Shown here piece after piece: positions 1-7,929 of a DNA stretch of 64,000 bases. The notes under the pieces were generated by a model. The model did not search any database and had not been told where the DNA came from. It worked only from the letters and a program-made list of their open reading frames with translations. Origin of the DNA: Nocardioides speluncae (GTDB taxonomy: Bacteria > Actinomycetota > Actinomycetes > Propionibacteriales > Nocardioidaceae); contig NZ_QEOO01000007.1 of NCBI RefSeq assembly GCF_003121585.1, positions 117,146-181,145 of the forward strand, written 5' to 3'. The position numbers and the translations under genes were made by a program. How positions within the stretch are numbered: position 1 is the stretch's first letter; every line of letters starts with the position of its first letter.

Positions 1-1
1 G

Positions 2-487
2 GCACGCGTCGTACGCACTCACGGCGAGCTCGCGGTGATCGGCGACGGGGCAAACGTCGGGCCGTTCGCCTACGTCCGGCCCAACACCCAGCTCGGTGAG
101 GGCGGCAAGATCGGCGCCTTCGTGGAGACCAAGAACGCCCAGATCGGACGCGGTTCGAAGGTCCCGCACCTGTCGTACGTCGGCGACGCCGAGATCGGCG
201 AGGCTTCCAACATCGGAGCCGGCACGATCTTCGCGAACTACGACGGCGAGAAGAAGCACCGCACCAAGGTCGGCAGCCGGACGAAGACGGGCGCGAACAA
301 CACGTTTGTGGCGCCGGTGGAGATCGGCGACGACGCCGGCACCGGCGGTGGCACGACCGTACGCCGCGACGTACCGTCCGGCGCGCTGGCCGTCTCGGCC
401 GGCCCGCAGCGCAACCTGGAGGACTGGAAGGCACGGAAAGCCGGACTGTCCAGTAAGCAAACAGAGGATGGCCCCGAGTCGCGATAG
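2..487 (+). CDS. glmU: GlmU, C-terminal part (bifunctional GlcNAc-1-P uridyltransferase / GlcN-1-P acetyltransferase)
   Basis: The reading frame is already open at base 2, so the gene starts outside the window; the GTG at 35 is an internal valine. The 161 visible residues are the left-handed beta-helix acetyltransferase half. They show imperfect hexapeptide repeats and the family signatures [22 protein letters not shown] and [13 protein letters not shown]. The enzyme acetylates GlcN-1-P with acetyl-CoA and then makes UDP-GlcNAc, the peptidoglycan and polysaccharide precursor, in the cytoplasm. The usual TGAGT near the end of the helix reads TGGGT here, a mild change. The tail is short and polar. 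prs follows after 70 bases, the common actinobacterial order. Identification is firm; only the N-terminal pyrophosphorylase half is missing. Confidence 0.97.
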   Translation, partial: ARVVRTHGELAVIGDGANVGPFAYVRPNTQLGEGGKIGAFVETKNAQIGRGSKVPHLSYVGDAEIGEASNIGAGTIFANYDGEKKHRTKVGSRTKTGANNTFVAPVEIGDDAGTGGGTTVRRDVPSGALAVSAGPQRNLEDWKARKAGLSSKQTEDGPESR

Positions 488-557
488 TGGCGGTTGCCAA
501 GGCAGAATCAGGGTGACCCGAACATCGACCCGCGCATCGACGCAAGAGGGGCCCGGC

Positions 558-1538
558 GTGAACGGATTGAAGCGGACCACCGAGAAGAACCTGATGGTCT
601 TCAGTGGCCGAGCACACCCCGATCTCGCCGAGGAGGTGGCGGCTGATCTCGGCGTCCAGCTGGTTCCCACCGAGGCCCGCGGGTTCGCGAACTCCGAGAT
701 CTACGTGCGCTACGAGGAGTCCGTCCGCGGGTCCGACGCCTTCGTGATCCAGAGCCACACCGCTCCGATCAACGAGTGGATCATGGAGCACCTGATCATG
801 GTCGACGCGCTCAAGCGGGCGAGCGCGAAGCGGATCACCGTCGTGATGCCGTTCTACGGCTACAGCCGCCAGGACAAGAAGCACCGCGGCCGCGAGCCGA
901 TCTCCGCGCGCCTGGTCGCCGACCTGTTCAAGACCGCCGGCGCCGACCGCCTGATCACCGTCGACCTGCACGCCGACCAGATCCAGGGCTTCTTCGACGG
1001 CCCGGTTGACCACCTGATGGCGCTGCCGATCCTGACCGACTACGTCAAGAAGAAGTACGGCGGCGAGGACCTCGCCGTGGTCTCGCCGGACGCCGGCCGG
1101 ATCAAGGTGGCCGAGCGCTGGTCGGCCCGCCTCGGCGGTGCGCCGCTGGCGTTCATCCACAAGACCCGTCGCATCGACCGGCCCAACGAAGCGGTCGCCA
1201 ACCGCGTGGTCGGTGACGTCAAGGACCGGATCTGCGTCCTGGCCGACGACATGATCGACACCGGCGGCACGATCGTGAAGGCCGCCGAGGCCATCGTTGA
1301 CGCCGGCGCCGCGGGCGTGATCATCGCGGCCACCCACCCGATCCTCTCCGACCCGGCCGTCGACCGGCTGAAGAACTCGTCGGCCGTCGAGGTCATCGTC
1401 ACCAACACCCTGCCGCTCGCCGAGGACCAGAGGTTCGACAAGCTCACCTGCCTCTCGATCGCGCCGCTGATCTCCCGCGCGATCAAGGAGGTCTTCGAGG
1501 ACGGCTCGGTCACCTCGATGTTTGACGGGCACGCGTAA
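558..1538 (+). CDS. prs: Ribose-phosphate pyrophosphokinase (PRPP synthetase)
   Basis: The 326-residue enzyme makes PRPP from ribose-5-phosphate and ATP for purine, pyrimidine, histidine, tryptophan and NAD synthesis. Visible signatures are FANSEIYVRYEESVRG near residue 40, the GREPISARLVAD region, the TVDLHADQIQGFF segment, and the PRPP-binding loop VLADDMIDTGGT near residue 230. The GTG at 558 is chosen because a GAGGGG-like Shine-Dalgarno lies just upstream and the protein then has normal family length. The frame stays open upstream, but that stretch is out-of-frame glmU. It lies directly downstream of glmU and is probably co-transcribed with it. Nothing unusual is seen. Confidence 0.97.
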   Translation: MNGLKRTTEKNLMVFSGRAHPDLAEEVAADLGVQLVPTEARGFANSEIYVRYEESVRGSDAFVIQSHTAPINEWIMEHLIMVDALKRASAKRITVVMPFYGYSRQDKKHRGREPISARLVADLFKTAGADRLITVDLHADQIQGFFDGPVDHLMALPILTDYVKKKYGGEDLAVVSPDAGRIKVAERWSARLGGAPLAFIHKTRRIDRPNEAVANRVVGDVKDRICVLADDMIDTGGTIVKAAEAIVDAGAAGVIIAATHPILSDPAVDRLKNSSAVEVIVTNTLPLAEDQRFDKLTCLSIAPLISRAIKEVFEDGSVTSMFDGHA

Positions 1539-1550
1539 GCGTTCTCCAGC

Positions 1551-1590
1551 ACCCACGTTTGCATCTGCGAATTTGCGGATAGACGTGGGT
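1551..1590. terminator. Long imperfect hairpin between prs and the next gene
   Basis: ACCCACGT at 1551-1558 is exactly reverse-complementary to ACGTGGGT at 1583-1590. The sequence between (ATCTGCGAA / TTTGCGGAT) also pairs with two mismatches. The result is a roughly 40-base hairpin ending one base before the next ATG. It has no T-tract. It could end prs transcription or act as an operator or translational block for the following gene. Confidence 0.5.
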
Positions 1591-1591
1591 C

Positions 1592-1996
1592 ATGACCTAC
1601 GACGACGCGCAGTGGCACGGTGACGCGGTCGCGCACCTCGGCCTCGACGAGACCGCCGGCGGCACGCATATCGCGATGTTCATGACCTGGCTGGTGCTGC
1701 ACGGCTTCGCGGCCGCCGCGTGGACGGCAAGCGGAGCGGGCCTGGCAGATCGGTCGATCACGCCAGGGGAGTACCTGTTCGACGTGTGCGACGAACAGCT
1801 CGACCCGGTGATGCTCACCGCTGCCGGCAACGAGTTCGTCGCGGCTCGCTACGTTCACTACGTGAGCGGGTACGTCGACGTCCCGGAGCTGTCCTCCCTC
1901 AGGTCGCTCTACGAGGCAGAGGACTCGTGGGCGACGTACGACGCGGTGGCGCCGATGATCGACCGGCTGTTCAGCGACTGGCGGGCAGCCGCCTAA
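1592..1996 (+). CDS. Small protein of the DUF7832-like family, function unknown
   Basis: 134 residues. The N-terminal YDDAQWH, the THIAMFMTWLVLHGF segment near residue 28, the ITPGEYLFDVCDEQL segment and the terminal SWATYDAVAPMIDRLFSDWR match a small family that I remember as DUF7832. No catalytic motif, signal peptide or membrane segment is visible, so it is probably a soluble cytoplasmic protein. No Shine-Dalgarno is seen because the hairpin ends one base before the ATG, so the transcript could be leaderless. Its end overlaps the convergent mycothiol-enzyme gene by 4 bases. Some relatives occur near toxin/immunity genes, but nothing here supports that role. Confidence 0.7.
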   Translation: MTYDDAQWHGDAVAHLGLDETAGGTHIAMFMTWLVLHGFAAAAWTASGAGLADRSITPGEYLFDVCDEQLDPVMLTAAGNEFVAARYVHYVSGYVDVPELSSLRSLYEAEDSWATYDAVAPMIDRLFSDWRAAA

Positions 1997-2622
1997 GTGG
2001 AAACCAGTTCGAGCCCGTCCCCGCTGAGCAGCGCTGGGTCGCCCGCGCGGCCGGCACAGAGCATCAACAGCTCCCGCATTGGGCCCTCGACGGTGGGGCC
2101 GCGGCCACGCGTCCAGTCGACGTCGGTCGCAACCATCCGCACGCCCTTCACCACCCGCCGGCTGCCGAACAGCAGCGACAGTGTCCGGCACCGGTCGGCG
2201 GCAACGGCAGCGGCCGCCGGGTCCGGCTCGCGAATGATGCCGAGCGGGCGCACGATGTCCTGGTGGTGGACGATCGCGTCGATCAGTGGCTCGATCACCG
2301 TCACTGTCGGCACCTTGCGAGTCGAGGTTGCGTACGTCGTGTAGTCGGCCAGGATCTGCTCCACCGACTGCTGGTGTGACAGTCGCTTGACCTCGCGGAA
2401 GATCATCTTGTTGTAGCCGCGACCGAGGTTGCGCCCCATGATGCCGACCATGTCGGCGGGCTTGATCTTGGCGGTCGAGATGACGTGGGCCGCGACGTCC
2501 TTGACCGTCCACCCGGCGCACAGCGACTCGTGCTCCCACTGCTCCGCGGTGAGTGAGCCGAGGGTGTCGGCGAGTGCGGCGCGCTCCGCGTGGATGTGCC
2601 GCCACACGTTCTCGCGCTCCAT
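1993..2622 (-). CDS. Maleylpyruvate isomerase family mycothiol-dependent enzyme (DinB fold)
   Basis: 209 residues with the typical N-terminus of actinobacterial mycothiol-dependent DinB-fold proteins: an amphipathic helix, then SLTAEQWEHESLCAGWTVKD with VAAH near residue 45. The conserved histidines (VAAH, IVHHQD) are candidate metal ligands. Family members use mycothiol in isomerase or S-transferase detoxification reactions; the substrate here is unknown. It is transcribed divergently from a MarR-type regulator across a short region with a perfect palindrome, so the regulator probably controls it. Presence of this family supports an actinobacterial host. Confidence 0.85.
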   Translation of the reverse strand: MERENVWRHIHAERAALADTLGSLTAEQWEHESLCAGWTVKDVAAHVISTAKIKPADMVGIMGRNLGRGYNKMIFREVKRLSHQQSVEQILADYTTYATSTRKVPTVTVIEPLIDAIVHHQDIVRPLGIIREPDPAAAAVAADRCRTLSLLFGSRRVVKGVRMVATDVDWTRGRGPTVEGPMRELLMLCAGRAGDPALLSGDGLELVST

Positions 2623-2650
2623 CGCGCACCTCCGAACTTGGTAAGATTGC

Positions 2651-2667
2651 CTGACTAAAATAGTCAG
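2651..2667. promoter_or_regulatory. Perfect palindrome between the divergent MarR and mycothiol-enzyme genes
   Basis: CTGACTAAAATAGTCAG has 7-base arms around an AAA centre. It sits in the 84-base gap between the start codons at 2622 (minus) and 2707 (plus), in a locally AT-rich stretch. Size and position fit a MarR-family operator overlapping both promoters. The adjacent TGATCAG (2674-2680) may be part of a second half-site. Confidence 0.7.
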
Positions 2668-2706
2668 TCTGCCTGATCAGTTTGTCAAGCGACCCGAAGG
2701 AGCCCG

Positions 2707-3138
2707 ATGGTCCGGCCGCACCCCGCGCTGCTGATGTTCATCTCCTTTCGGCATGCCGAGGAGCGGATCGTTGCCGCGATCCAGGAGGCCGGGTATGACG
2801 ACATCACGCTGGCTCAGGCCAGGCTGATGGCCCGGGTCGGCCCGGACGGCACCCGGCTCACCGACCTGGCGGAACAGGCCCAGGTGACCAAGCAGACGGC
2901 GGGCCAGATGGTCGACCAGCTGGTGCGGATGGGGTACGCCGAGCGCCGGCCCGACCCGTCCGACGGCCGTGCCCGGCTGGTCTGCATCGCCGCTCGTGGT
3001 CTCGAGGTGCAGGAGGTGGCGCGGCGTACCGAGAAGGTGCTCGAGTGGGAGTGGGCCGCCCACCTTGGCAAGGAGCGGATGGCCGCACTACGCGAGGCGC
3101 TGGAGGACCTGCGCGAGGTCACCGACCCGTATGCCTGA
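2707..3138 (+). CDS. MarR-family transcriptional regulator
   Basis: 143 residues. A winged helix-turn-helix occupies roughly residues 35-100, with TRLTDLAEQAQVTKQTAGQM as HTH and recognition helix and ERRPDPSDGRARLV as the beta-wing, a hallmark of MarR proteins. The ATG at 2707 has a GAAGGAG Shine-Dalgarno a few bases upstream. MarR proteins usually repress a divergent gene and themselves and release DNA on binding a phenolic or oxidising ligand. The neighbouring mycothiol-dependent enzyme and the palindrome at 2651-2667 fit a small detoxification switch. The ligand cannot be read from the sequence. Confidence 0.92.
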   Translation: MVRPHPALLMFISFRHAEERIVAAIQEAGYDDITLAQARLMARVGPDGTRLTDLAEQAQVTKQTAGQMVDQLVRMGYAERRPDPSDGRARLVCIAARGLEVQEVARRTEKVLEWEWAAHLGKERMAALREALEDLREVTDPYA

Positions 3139-3141
3139 GGG

Positions 3142-3711
3142 TCACCGTCGGGTGAGGGCCGCAAGATCGATGGTGAGGCGTGCCCAGTCGGTGTCGATCT
3201 GGGCAACGGTGTCGAACTCACCTGCGGCCTCGTAGGTGCGGTGCTCGGTGAGGCGGTGGCAGGTCAGCAGCGGCGCGTCGATGTCGAGAATCCAGTAGTG
3301 GGCGATCTCGGCTTCGGCGTACTCGCTGAACTTCGTCACTCGATCGATCCGCCGGCTGCCGGGCGACAGGATCTCGACGACCAGGAGAACGTCCTTCGTC
3401 CTGAGGCGGACGGGGTTGGCCTCGCCGATGTCGGTCGACGTGACGGTCACGTCAGGCGCACGCACGGTCAGCGGATCTTCGGCGAACAGCACGTCGATGT
3501 CAGACACGGCCGTGAGGTGCGCTGGGAGTTGGCCGTCGAGGAGGACCATCAAACGAGACGTTGCCCGCTGATGCTTGAAGTGCGGGTTGGGCGTCACGTA
3601 CAGCACTCCTTCGCCGCACTCCACATGGTGCAGCTCGTCCTCGGGCAACTGCTCCCAGTCGGCAAGGGTCACCAGCCGGTCTGGAAAGCCGATCGTCGTC
3701 ATCGCCGTCAT
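3142..3711 (-). CDS. Uma2-family (DUF820) restriction-endonuclease-fold protein
   Basis: The chosen ATG (3711) has a GAGGTG Shine-Dalgarno and gives a 189-residue protein. Longer in-frame starts exist, but their N-terminus looks non-coding. It shows the PD-(D/E)xK pattern of Uma2/DUF820 proteins: the acidic residue in VRAPDVTV, the glutamate in VVEILSPGSRRID, then a lysine in TKFSEYAEAEI. The family is very numerous in Actinobacteria and Cyanobacteria. Its biological role is unsettled; some members are linked to mobile elements or repair. It converges on the MarR gene with 3 bases between them and lies upstream of the rplY promoter region on the other strand. Confidence 0.85.
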   Translation of the reverse strand: MTAMTTIGFPDRLVTLADWEQLPEDELHHVECGEGVLYVTPNPHFKHQRATSRLMVLLDGQLPAHLTAVSDIDVLFAEDPLTVRAPDVTVTSTDIGEANPVRLRTKDVLLVVEILSPGSRRIDRVTKFSEYAEAEIAHYWILDIDAPLLTCHRLTEHRTYEAAGEFDTVAQIDTDWARLTIDLAALTRR

Positions 3712-3862
3712 CGGATCACCACCTCGGGTCCAGTTTGACACGGGGCGCGCTGACAGCAGGCTCGACATGTGTCCAGCGTCCCTGACGTCGCAGGACTGTC
3801 CAACCGCGACCGGCGCCGGTTGTGGATAACGCGCAGATTCGCGTCGTACCGCGGGCCTGGCA

Positions 3863-4015
3863 TAGGATCTGCAGGTTGCCTCGGCGAGGGAGCTGGACTC
3901 CGTGATCGACAGGGCAGGCCTCACCGCCGCGCCTCCTGTCCGGATGCGCGGCGTCGCTGCTTCTCGACGAGACGACGTCCCCCCAACAAGGAACGTACGT
4001 ACGAGGAGACACCGC
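3863..4015 (+). promoter_or_regulatory. Probable rplY promoter (-10) and 5' leader
   Basis: TAGGAT at 3863-3868 fits an actinobacterial -10 element, though no good -35 is seen. It implies a leader of about 140 bases before the rplY ATG at 4016. The leader is GC-rich with several potential stems. The gap between the Uma2 start (3711) and rplY holds no recognisable gene. Confidence 0.4.
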
Positions 4016-4660
4016 ATGTCTGCGGAGAAGATTCAGGCCGAGACTCGCAGCGAGTTCGGCAAGGGTGCGGCCCGCCGCATCCGTCGCGACAACAAGGTCC
4101 CCGCGGTCATCTACGGCCACGGCAACGACCCGATCCACGTGACCCTCCCGGGTCACGCCACCATGATGGCGCTCAAGCACGGCGGCGCGAACGCCCTGCT
4201 GGAGCTCGACATCGAGGGCAAGAGCCAGCTCGCGCTGACCAAGCAGGTCCAGGTCGACCCGCTGAAGCGGACCCTCGAGCACATCGACTTCGTGGCGGTA
4301 CGCCGCGGCGAGAAGGTCACTGTCGACGTCCCGATCCACGTGGTCGGCGAGGCGGTGAGGGAGACCCTGGTGGTCACCGAGAACGCCACCGTCCAGGTCG
4401 AGGCCGAGGCGACCCACATCCCCGAGTTCATCGAGGTGTCGGTGGAGGGCGCCGAGGTCGGCACCCAGATCCTTGCCTCCGACCTCGCGCTGCCGCAGGG
4501 CACCACGCTGATCGTCGACCCGGAGACGCTGATCGTCAACGTCACCCAGCAGCAGGCCGCCGAGCCTGAGCCGGAGGCCGAGGGTGAGGCTGCCGAGGCT
4601 GCCGAGGGCGAGGCCGCCGCCGCGGAGGCTCCGGCCGAGGAGGCTCCCGCCGCGGAGTGA
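4016..4660 (+). CDS. rplY: 50S ribosomal protein L25 / general stress protein Ctc
   Basis: 214 residues: an L25 5S-rRNA-binding domain (residues 1-90; [28 protein letters not shown]), a TL5-type beta domain (about 95-185), and a low-complexity Glu/Ala tail (about 186-214), as in other actinobacterial CTC proteins. It binds 5S rRNA in the large subunit. The ATG at 4016 has a GAGGAG Shine-Dalgarno 8 bases upstream. It is followed by a strong hairpin and then pth, a very common pairing. Confidence 0.96.
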   Translation: MSAEKIQAETRSEFGKGAARRIRRDNKVPAVIYGHGNDPIHVTLPGHATMMALKHGGANALLELDIEGKSQLALTKQVQVDPLKRTLEHIDFVAVRRGEKVTVDVPIHVVGEAVRETLVVTENATVQVEAEATHIPEFIEVSVEGAEVGTQILASDLALPQGTTLIVDPETLIVNVTQQQAAEPEPEAEGEAAEAAEGEAAAAEAPAEEAPAAE

Positions 4661-4665
4661 CCGCC

Positions 4666-4705
4666 TTGGTTTCGAGACGGTTGCTAGCGCAACCTCCTCA
4701 ACCAG
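4666..4705. repeat. REP-like palindromic intergenic element
   Basis: Nested inverted repeats: TGGTT (4667-4671) pairs with AACCA (4700-4704), and GGTTGC (4679-4684) pairs with GCAACC (4689-4694) around TAGC. The general form (TGGTTTCGAGAC ... CCTCCTCAACCA) resembles a dispersed intergenic repeat I recall from Nocardioides-type genomes. Only one copy was noticed in this window. Confidence 0.5.
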
Positions 4706-4720
4706 CGCCGGCAGCATGAG

Positions 4721-4747
4721 GTGGGGCCAGCGATACGCTGGCCCCAC
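4721..4747 (+). terminator. Strong hairpin between rplY and pth
   Basis: GTGGGGCCAGCG (4721-4732) and CGCTGGCCCCAC (4736-4747) form a perfect 12-base stem with a 3-base ATA loop. No T-tract follows, as is usual for actinobacterial terminators. Partial readthrough into pth is possible. Confidence 0.7.
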
Positions 4748-4787
4748 TCTGCATTTCACGACCGATCCGACGAGCAGGAGACCAGGC

Positions 4788-5390
4788 ATGGGCGACACCG
4801 CAGCCGACGTGTGGCTGGTCGTCGGCCTGGGCAACCCCGGACCGGCGTACGCCGGCCACCGGCACAACGTCGGCTATCTGGTCGCCGACGAGCTCGCGGA
4901 CCGAATGGGCTCGCCGTTCCGGGCCCACAAGTCCGGTCGCGCCGAGGTGGTCGAGGGTCGGATCGGTACGCCGGGCGTCGGGCCCACGCCGCGCGTGGTC
5001 CTTGCTCGCACTCGGTCGTACATGAACGAATCGGGTGGCCCAGTTTCGTCATTGGCAAACTTCTATTCGATCCCCAAAGACCGCATAGTGGCCATTCACG
5101 ACGAACTGGACATTGGATTCGGGACACTTCGGGTGAAATTTGGCGGTGGCGATAATGGACATAACGGTCTGCGGTCGCTACGTGCGTCATTAGGCACCGG
5201 CGATTTCTACAGATTGCGGGTCGGAATCGGTCGCCCGCCGGGCCGTCAGCAGGTCACCGACTTCGTGCTCGGGAACTACTCCACCAACGAGCGGAAAGAG
5301 CTTCCACTGCAGGTCAGCGACGCTGCCGACGCCGTGGAGTCACTGCTGACCGAGGGTCTTGAGAAGACCCAGTCGCGCTTCAACTCCTAG
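4788..5390 (+). CDS. pth: Peptidyl-tRNA hydrolase
   Basis: 200 residues with the full Pth signature set: GLGNPG, catalytic His in [21 protein letters not shown] with the catalytic Asp, and [12 protein letters not shown]. It releases peptides from prematurely dropped peptidyl-tRNA. The ATG at 4788 follows AGGAG at good distance. Oddity: bases about 5040-5230 are clearly less GC-rich and use codons rare elsewhere in the window (ATA, ACA, AAA, TTT, GAT-AAT, and a TTA leucine in CGTGCGTCATTAGGC), while both gene ends have normal high-GC usage. The encoded residues look normal, so the gene is probably functional but mosaic. Confidence 0.96.
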   Translation: MGDTAADVWLVVGLGNPGPAYAGHRHNVGYLVADELADRMGSPFRAHKSGRAEVVEGRIGTPGVGPTPRVVLARTRSYMNESGGPVSSLANFYSIPKDRIVAIHDELDIGFGTLRVKFGGGDNGHNGLRSLRASLGTGDFYRLRVGIGRPPGRQQVTDFVLGNYSTNERKELPLQVSDAADAVESLLTEGLEKTQSRFNS

Positions 5391-5464
5391 TTCATTGACT
5401 GTTCACTGAATGTGCACAGCTCGTCGAGCGAGTGACCCCAGAACGCGACACTAGGGGCAATGGC

Positions 5465-5489
5465 GTAGTTGTAACTACTACACAACTAC
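5465..5489. promoter_or_regulatory. Inverted repeat upstream of the polysaccharide locus
   Basis: GTAGTTGT (5465-5472) is the exact reverse complement of ACAACTAC (5482-5489). A second, overlapping palindrome GTAGTTGTAACTAC occupies 5465-5478. The whole 5391-5610 gap is less GC-rich than the genes around it and contains several G-runs. It is the only substantial regulatory region before the sugar transferase gene, so an operator is plausible. Confidence 0.45.
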
Positions 5490-5610
5490 CCGGCCAGCAC
5501 ACCCAAGTTGCGTATCAATTGTCATTACGGAACGACCTGATAAAGGCGACGCTTTAACCCGTGCGTTACCCGGGGGGGAAGCGCTATTCAACTTGAGGAT
5601 CGGGGGGACC

Positions 5611-7048
5611 GTGTCCGAAGGAGAGTCTGCGCAGATCGACGGCGATCTGCGTCTGCTCGTCGAACGCGCCGCGCCGCGGCGGCGTCACAGTGCCGCTCCC
5701 GCGCGCCGCCCGGCCCGTATCTTGCTCACCTCACTGCCGGCCGAGATTGCGGTCGCCGTCGGTGTCGCCTTCCCGATCGGGCTGGCCGCGCATCTGCCCG
5801 CGTACGCCGTCCTCGGCGTACTCGCGGTCTGGGTTGCCGTTGCCTATCGCAGCGGCAATGCCCTGGTCGCGCCCGGCACCGAGCCCACCCGCGGGCTACC
5901 GGCCGCCTTCTCCCCGCCGATTGCCGTCGCTGCGCTCGCGGTCGGCTACACCGGGGGGGGAGCCCGATGTCGTGGCCGGCGTACTCGCCGCGGTCGCGGC
6001 CGCGACCTTGAGCGCCCTGATCTTCCGCGTGGCGCGGGCCCGCGCCACGCGGACCTGCCGTGTCGTCGTCGTCGGCGACCGTGACGCCATCGAGAGCGCG
6101 GTCTCCCGCTGGCCCGGTACGGCGAGTGTCGAGACCGTCGGCGGCTGCCTGGTCGTGCCGGACCCGGACCTCGGCATCCCGCCGGACGACGTCCTCGGTG
6201 TCCCGGTGGTCCTCGGACCTGCGGACTTGGTGACACTGGCCAGGTCCACTCGAGCCGATCTCGTGGTCGTCGTGCCCGGGCCGACCGTGACCAGTCGTGC
6301 CCTCGCCGAGGTCTCGTGGCACCTGGAGGACCGCGGTCCGTCGGTCGCCGTACTCGGTCCGCTCGACCTGGTCGCGCCTTACCGGGTCAGCCCGGGTGCC
6401 CTCGGCGGCGCCACCCTGGTCCACGTCGAGCCCAGCACCCGCTCGGTGCTGACCCGCTCGCTCAAGGGCGCGCTGGACCGGGCCAGCGGACTGGTGCTGC
6501 TGACGGTGAGCGCGCCGCTGCTGGTGGTGCTGGCCGTGGTGATCCGGCTCGACTCCCGCGGTCCGGCCATCTTCCGGCAGACCCGGGTCGGCCGTGACGG
6601 TCGCGAGTTCACCATGAACAAGCTGCGCACCATGTGCGAGGACGCCGAGCAACAGAAGGCGGCGCTCAGCGACGACAACGAGGTCGACGGCGCGCTGTTC
6701 AAGATCAAGCGCGACCCGCGGATCACCCGGGTCGGCCACTTCCTGCGCCGATCCTCGCTGGACGAGCTGCCGCAGCTCATCAACGTGGTCAAGGGCGAGA
6801 TGTCGCTGATCGGCCCGCGGCCGGCGCTGCCGGGCGAGGTCGCGACGTACAACGCGGGGGCCCGCCGCCGGCTCGCGGTCAAGCCCGGCATCACCGGACT
6901 GTGGCAGGTGAGCGGCCGCTCCGACCTGCCGTGGGACGAGGCGATGCGGCTCGACCTCCACTACGCCGACAACTGGCGGCTCACCGACGACGTACTGATC
7001 GCGCTGCGGACGGTGAAAGCGGTGGCGAGCTCCAAGGGGGCGTACTGA
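5611..7048 (+). CDS. Polyprenyl-phosphate sugar-1-phosphate transferase (initiating enzyme), frameshifted at a G8 tract
   Basis: The gene is read in two frames. From GTG 5611 the first frame encodes an N-terminal region with hydrophobic helices. After the run of eight G at 5953-5960 the protein continues in the next frame with a CoA-binding-like domain and a classic Bac_transf domain (SRGPAIFRQTRVGRDG, KLRTMCEDAE, RRSSLDELPQLINV, LIGPRPALPGE, GITGLWQVSGRS). One G fewer joins the frames seamlessly (...VGYTGGEPDVVAG...). Members transfer a hexose-1-phosphate to undecaprenyl phosphate to start polysaccharide repeat synthesis. A TTG at 5593 is a less likely start. The shift may be a sequencing error, a null allele or a phase-variable switch. 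The next gene starts 1 base after the stop. Confidence 0.85.
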
Positions 7049-7049
7049 C

Positions 7050-7925
7050 ATGGGCCGGTCGCCCCGCCCGCGGAAGCCGCTCGCCGGCGTGGTGATCCCC
7101 GCTCACAACGAGGAGCGGGACGTTCTGCGTACCCTGGCCGCTCTCCACGACGGCCTCCAGCCCGGAGACCTCGACATCGTCGTGGTCTGCAACGGCTGCA
7201 CCGACCGCACCGCCGAGGTGGTGCGGGAGGCGTACCCCGAGATCAGGGTGCTGGAGATCCCGCAGCCGTCGAAGGCGGTCGCGGTCGCGGTCGGCAACGC
7301 CGCCAGCAGCGTCTTCCCGCGGGTCCACCTCGACGCCGACGTCCGGATCAGCGGCGTCGGGATCATGCGGCTGGTGGCACCGCTGGTGACCGGCGCCGAG
7401 GGCGACGTACTCGCGACCGCGCCGCACCGGGTGCTGGACAGCAAGGCCTCCGCGCTCCTGGTGCGGTCCTACTACGACGTGTGGGAGCACCTCCCTCAGG
7501 TGCGCGACGGGCTGTTCGGACGGGGCGTGGTCGCGCTGTCCGAGCGCGGTGAGGCCCGGGTCGCCGCGCTGTCCAAGCTGGTGAGCGACGACCCGGCCGT
7601 CTCCGAGGCGTTCGCACCCCACGAGCGGCTGGTGGTGCGCTCGGCCCAGGTGGTGGTGGTCCCGCCGCGCACGATGCGTGACTTGGTACGCCGCCGGGTC
7701 CGGGTGGCGACCGGCAATGCGCAGGCCTCCGCGGCCGGCGCCCGCAGCGAGGCATCCGCGACGAGCATGCGGATGCTGGCGAAGCTGTCGCTGTCCCGGC
7801 CCGCGCTGGCGATCCGGATGCCGGTCTTCGTGGGCGTAACCCTGGTCGCGAAGAGCCGCTCCCGGAAGGCGGTCCGGGATGGCGACTTCCACCTTTGGCT
7901 CCGAGACAAGTCGTCCCATGCCTAG
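7050..7925 (+). CDS. Glycosyltransferase family 2
   Basis: 291 residues. The GT-A start GVVIPAHNEERDVLRTLAAL and the VVVCNGCTDRTAEVV segment are typical of GT2 enzymes. The metal-binding acidic motif is VHLDADVRI near residue 95. The C-terminal part lacks long membrane helices, so a soluble or peripheral enzyme acting on a lipid-linked acceptor is likely. It starts one base after the sugar transferase stop and belongs to the same transcript. It probably adds a sugar to the undecaprenyl-PP-linked repeat unit; donor and acceptor cannot be read from sequence. Confidence 0.88.
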   Translation: MGRSPRPRKPLAGVVIPAHNEERDVLRTLAALHDGLQPGDLDIVVVCNGCTDRTAEVVREAYPEIRVLEIPQPSKAVAVAVGNAASSVFPRVHLDADVRISGVGIMRLVAPLVTGAEGDVLATAPHRVLDSKASALLVRSYYDVWEHLPQVRDGLFGRGVVALSERGEARVAALSKLVSDDPAVSEAFAPHERLVVRSAQVVVVPPRTMRDLVRRRVRVATGNAQASAAGARSEASATSMRMLAKLSLSRPALAIRMPVFVGVTLVAKSRSRKAVRDGDFHLWLRDKSSHA

Positions 7926-7929
7926 GCTG

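Noticed and set aside
1040..2629. Long minus-strand frame across prs and the next genes
   Set aside because: It is a GC-rich shadow frame: Arg/Gly/Pro/His-rich composition without motifs, opposite a certain prs gene.
3716..4867. Long minus-strand frame across rplY
   Set aside because: Low-complexity Leu/Gly/Asp composition mirrors rplY codons; no family features or ribosome site.
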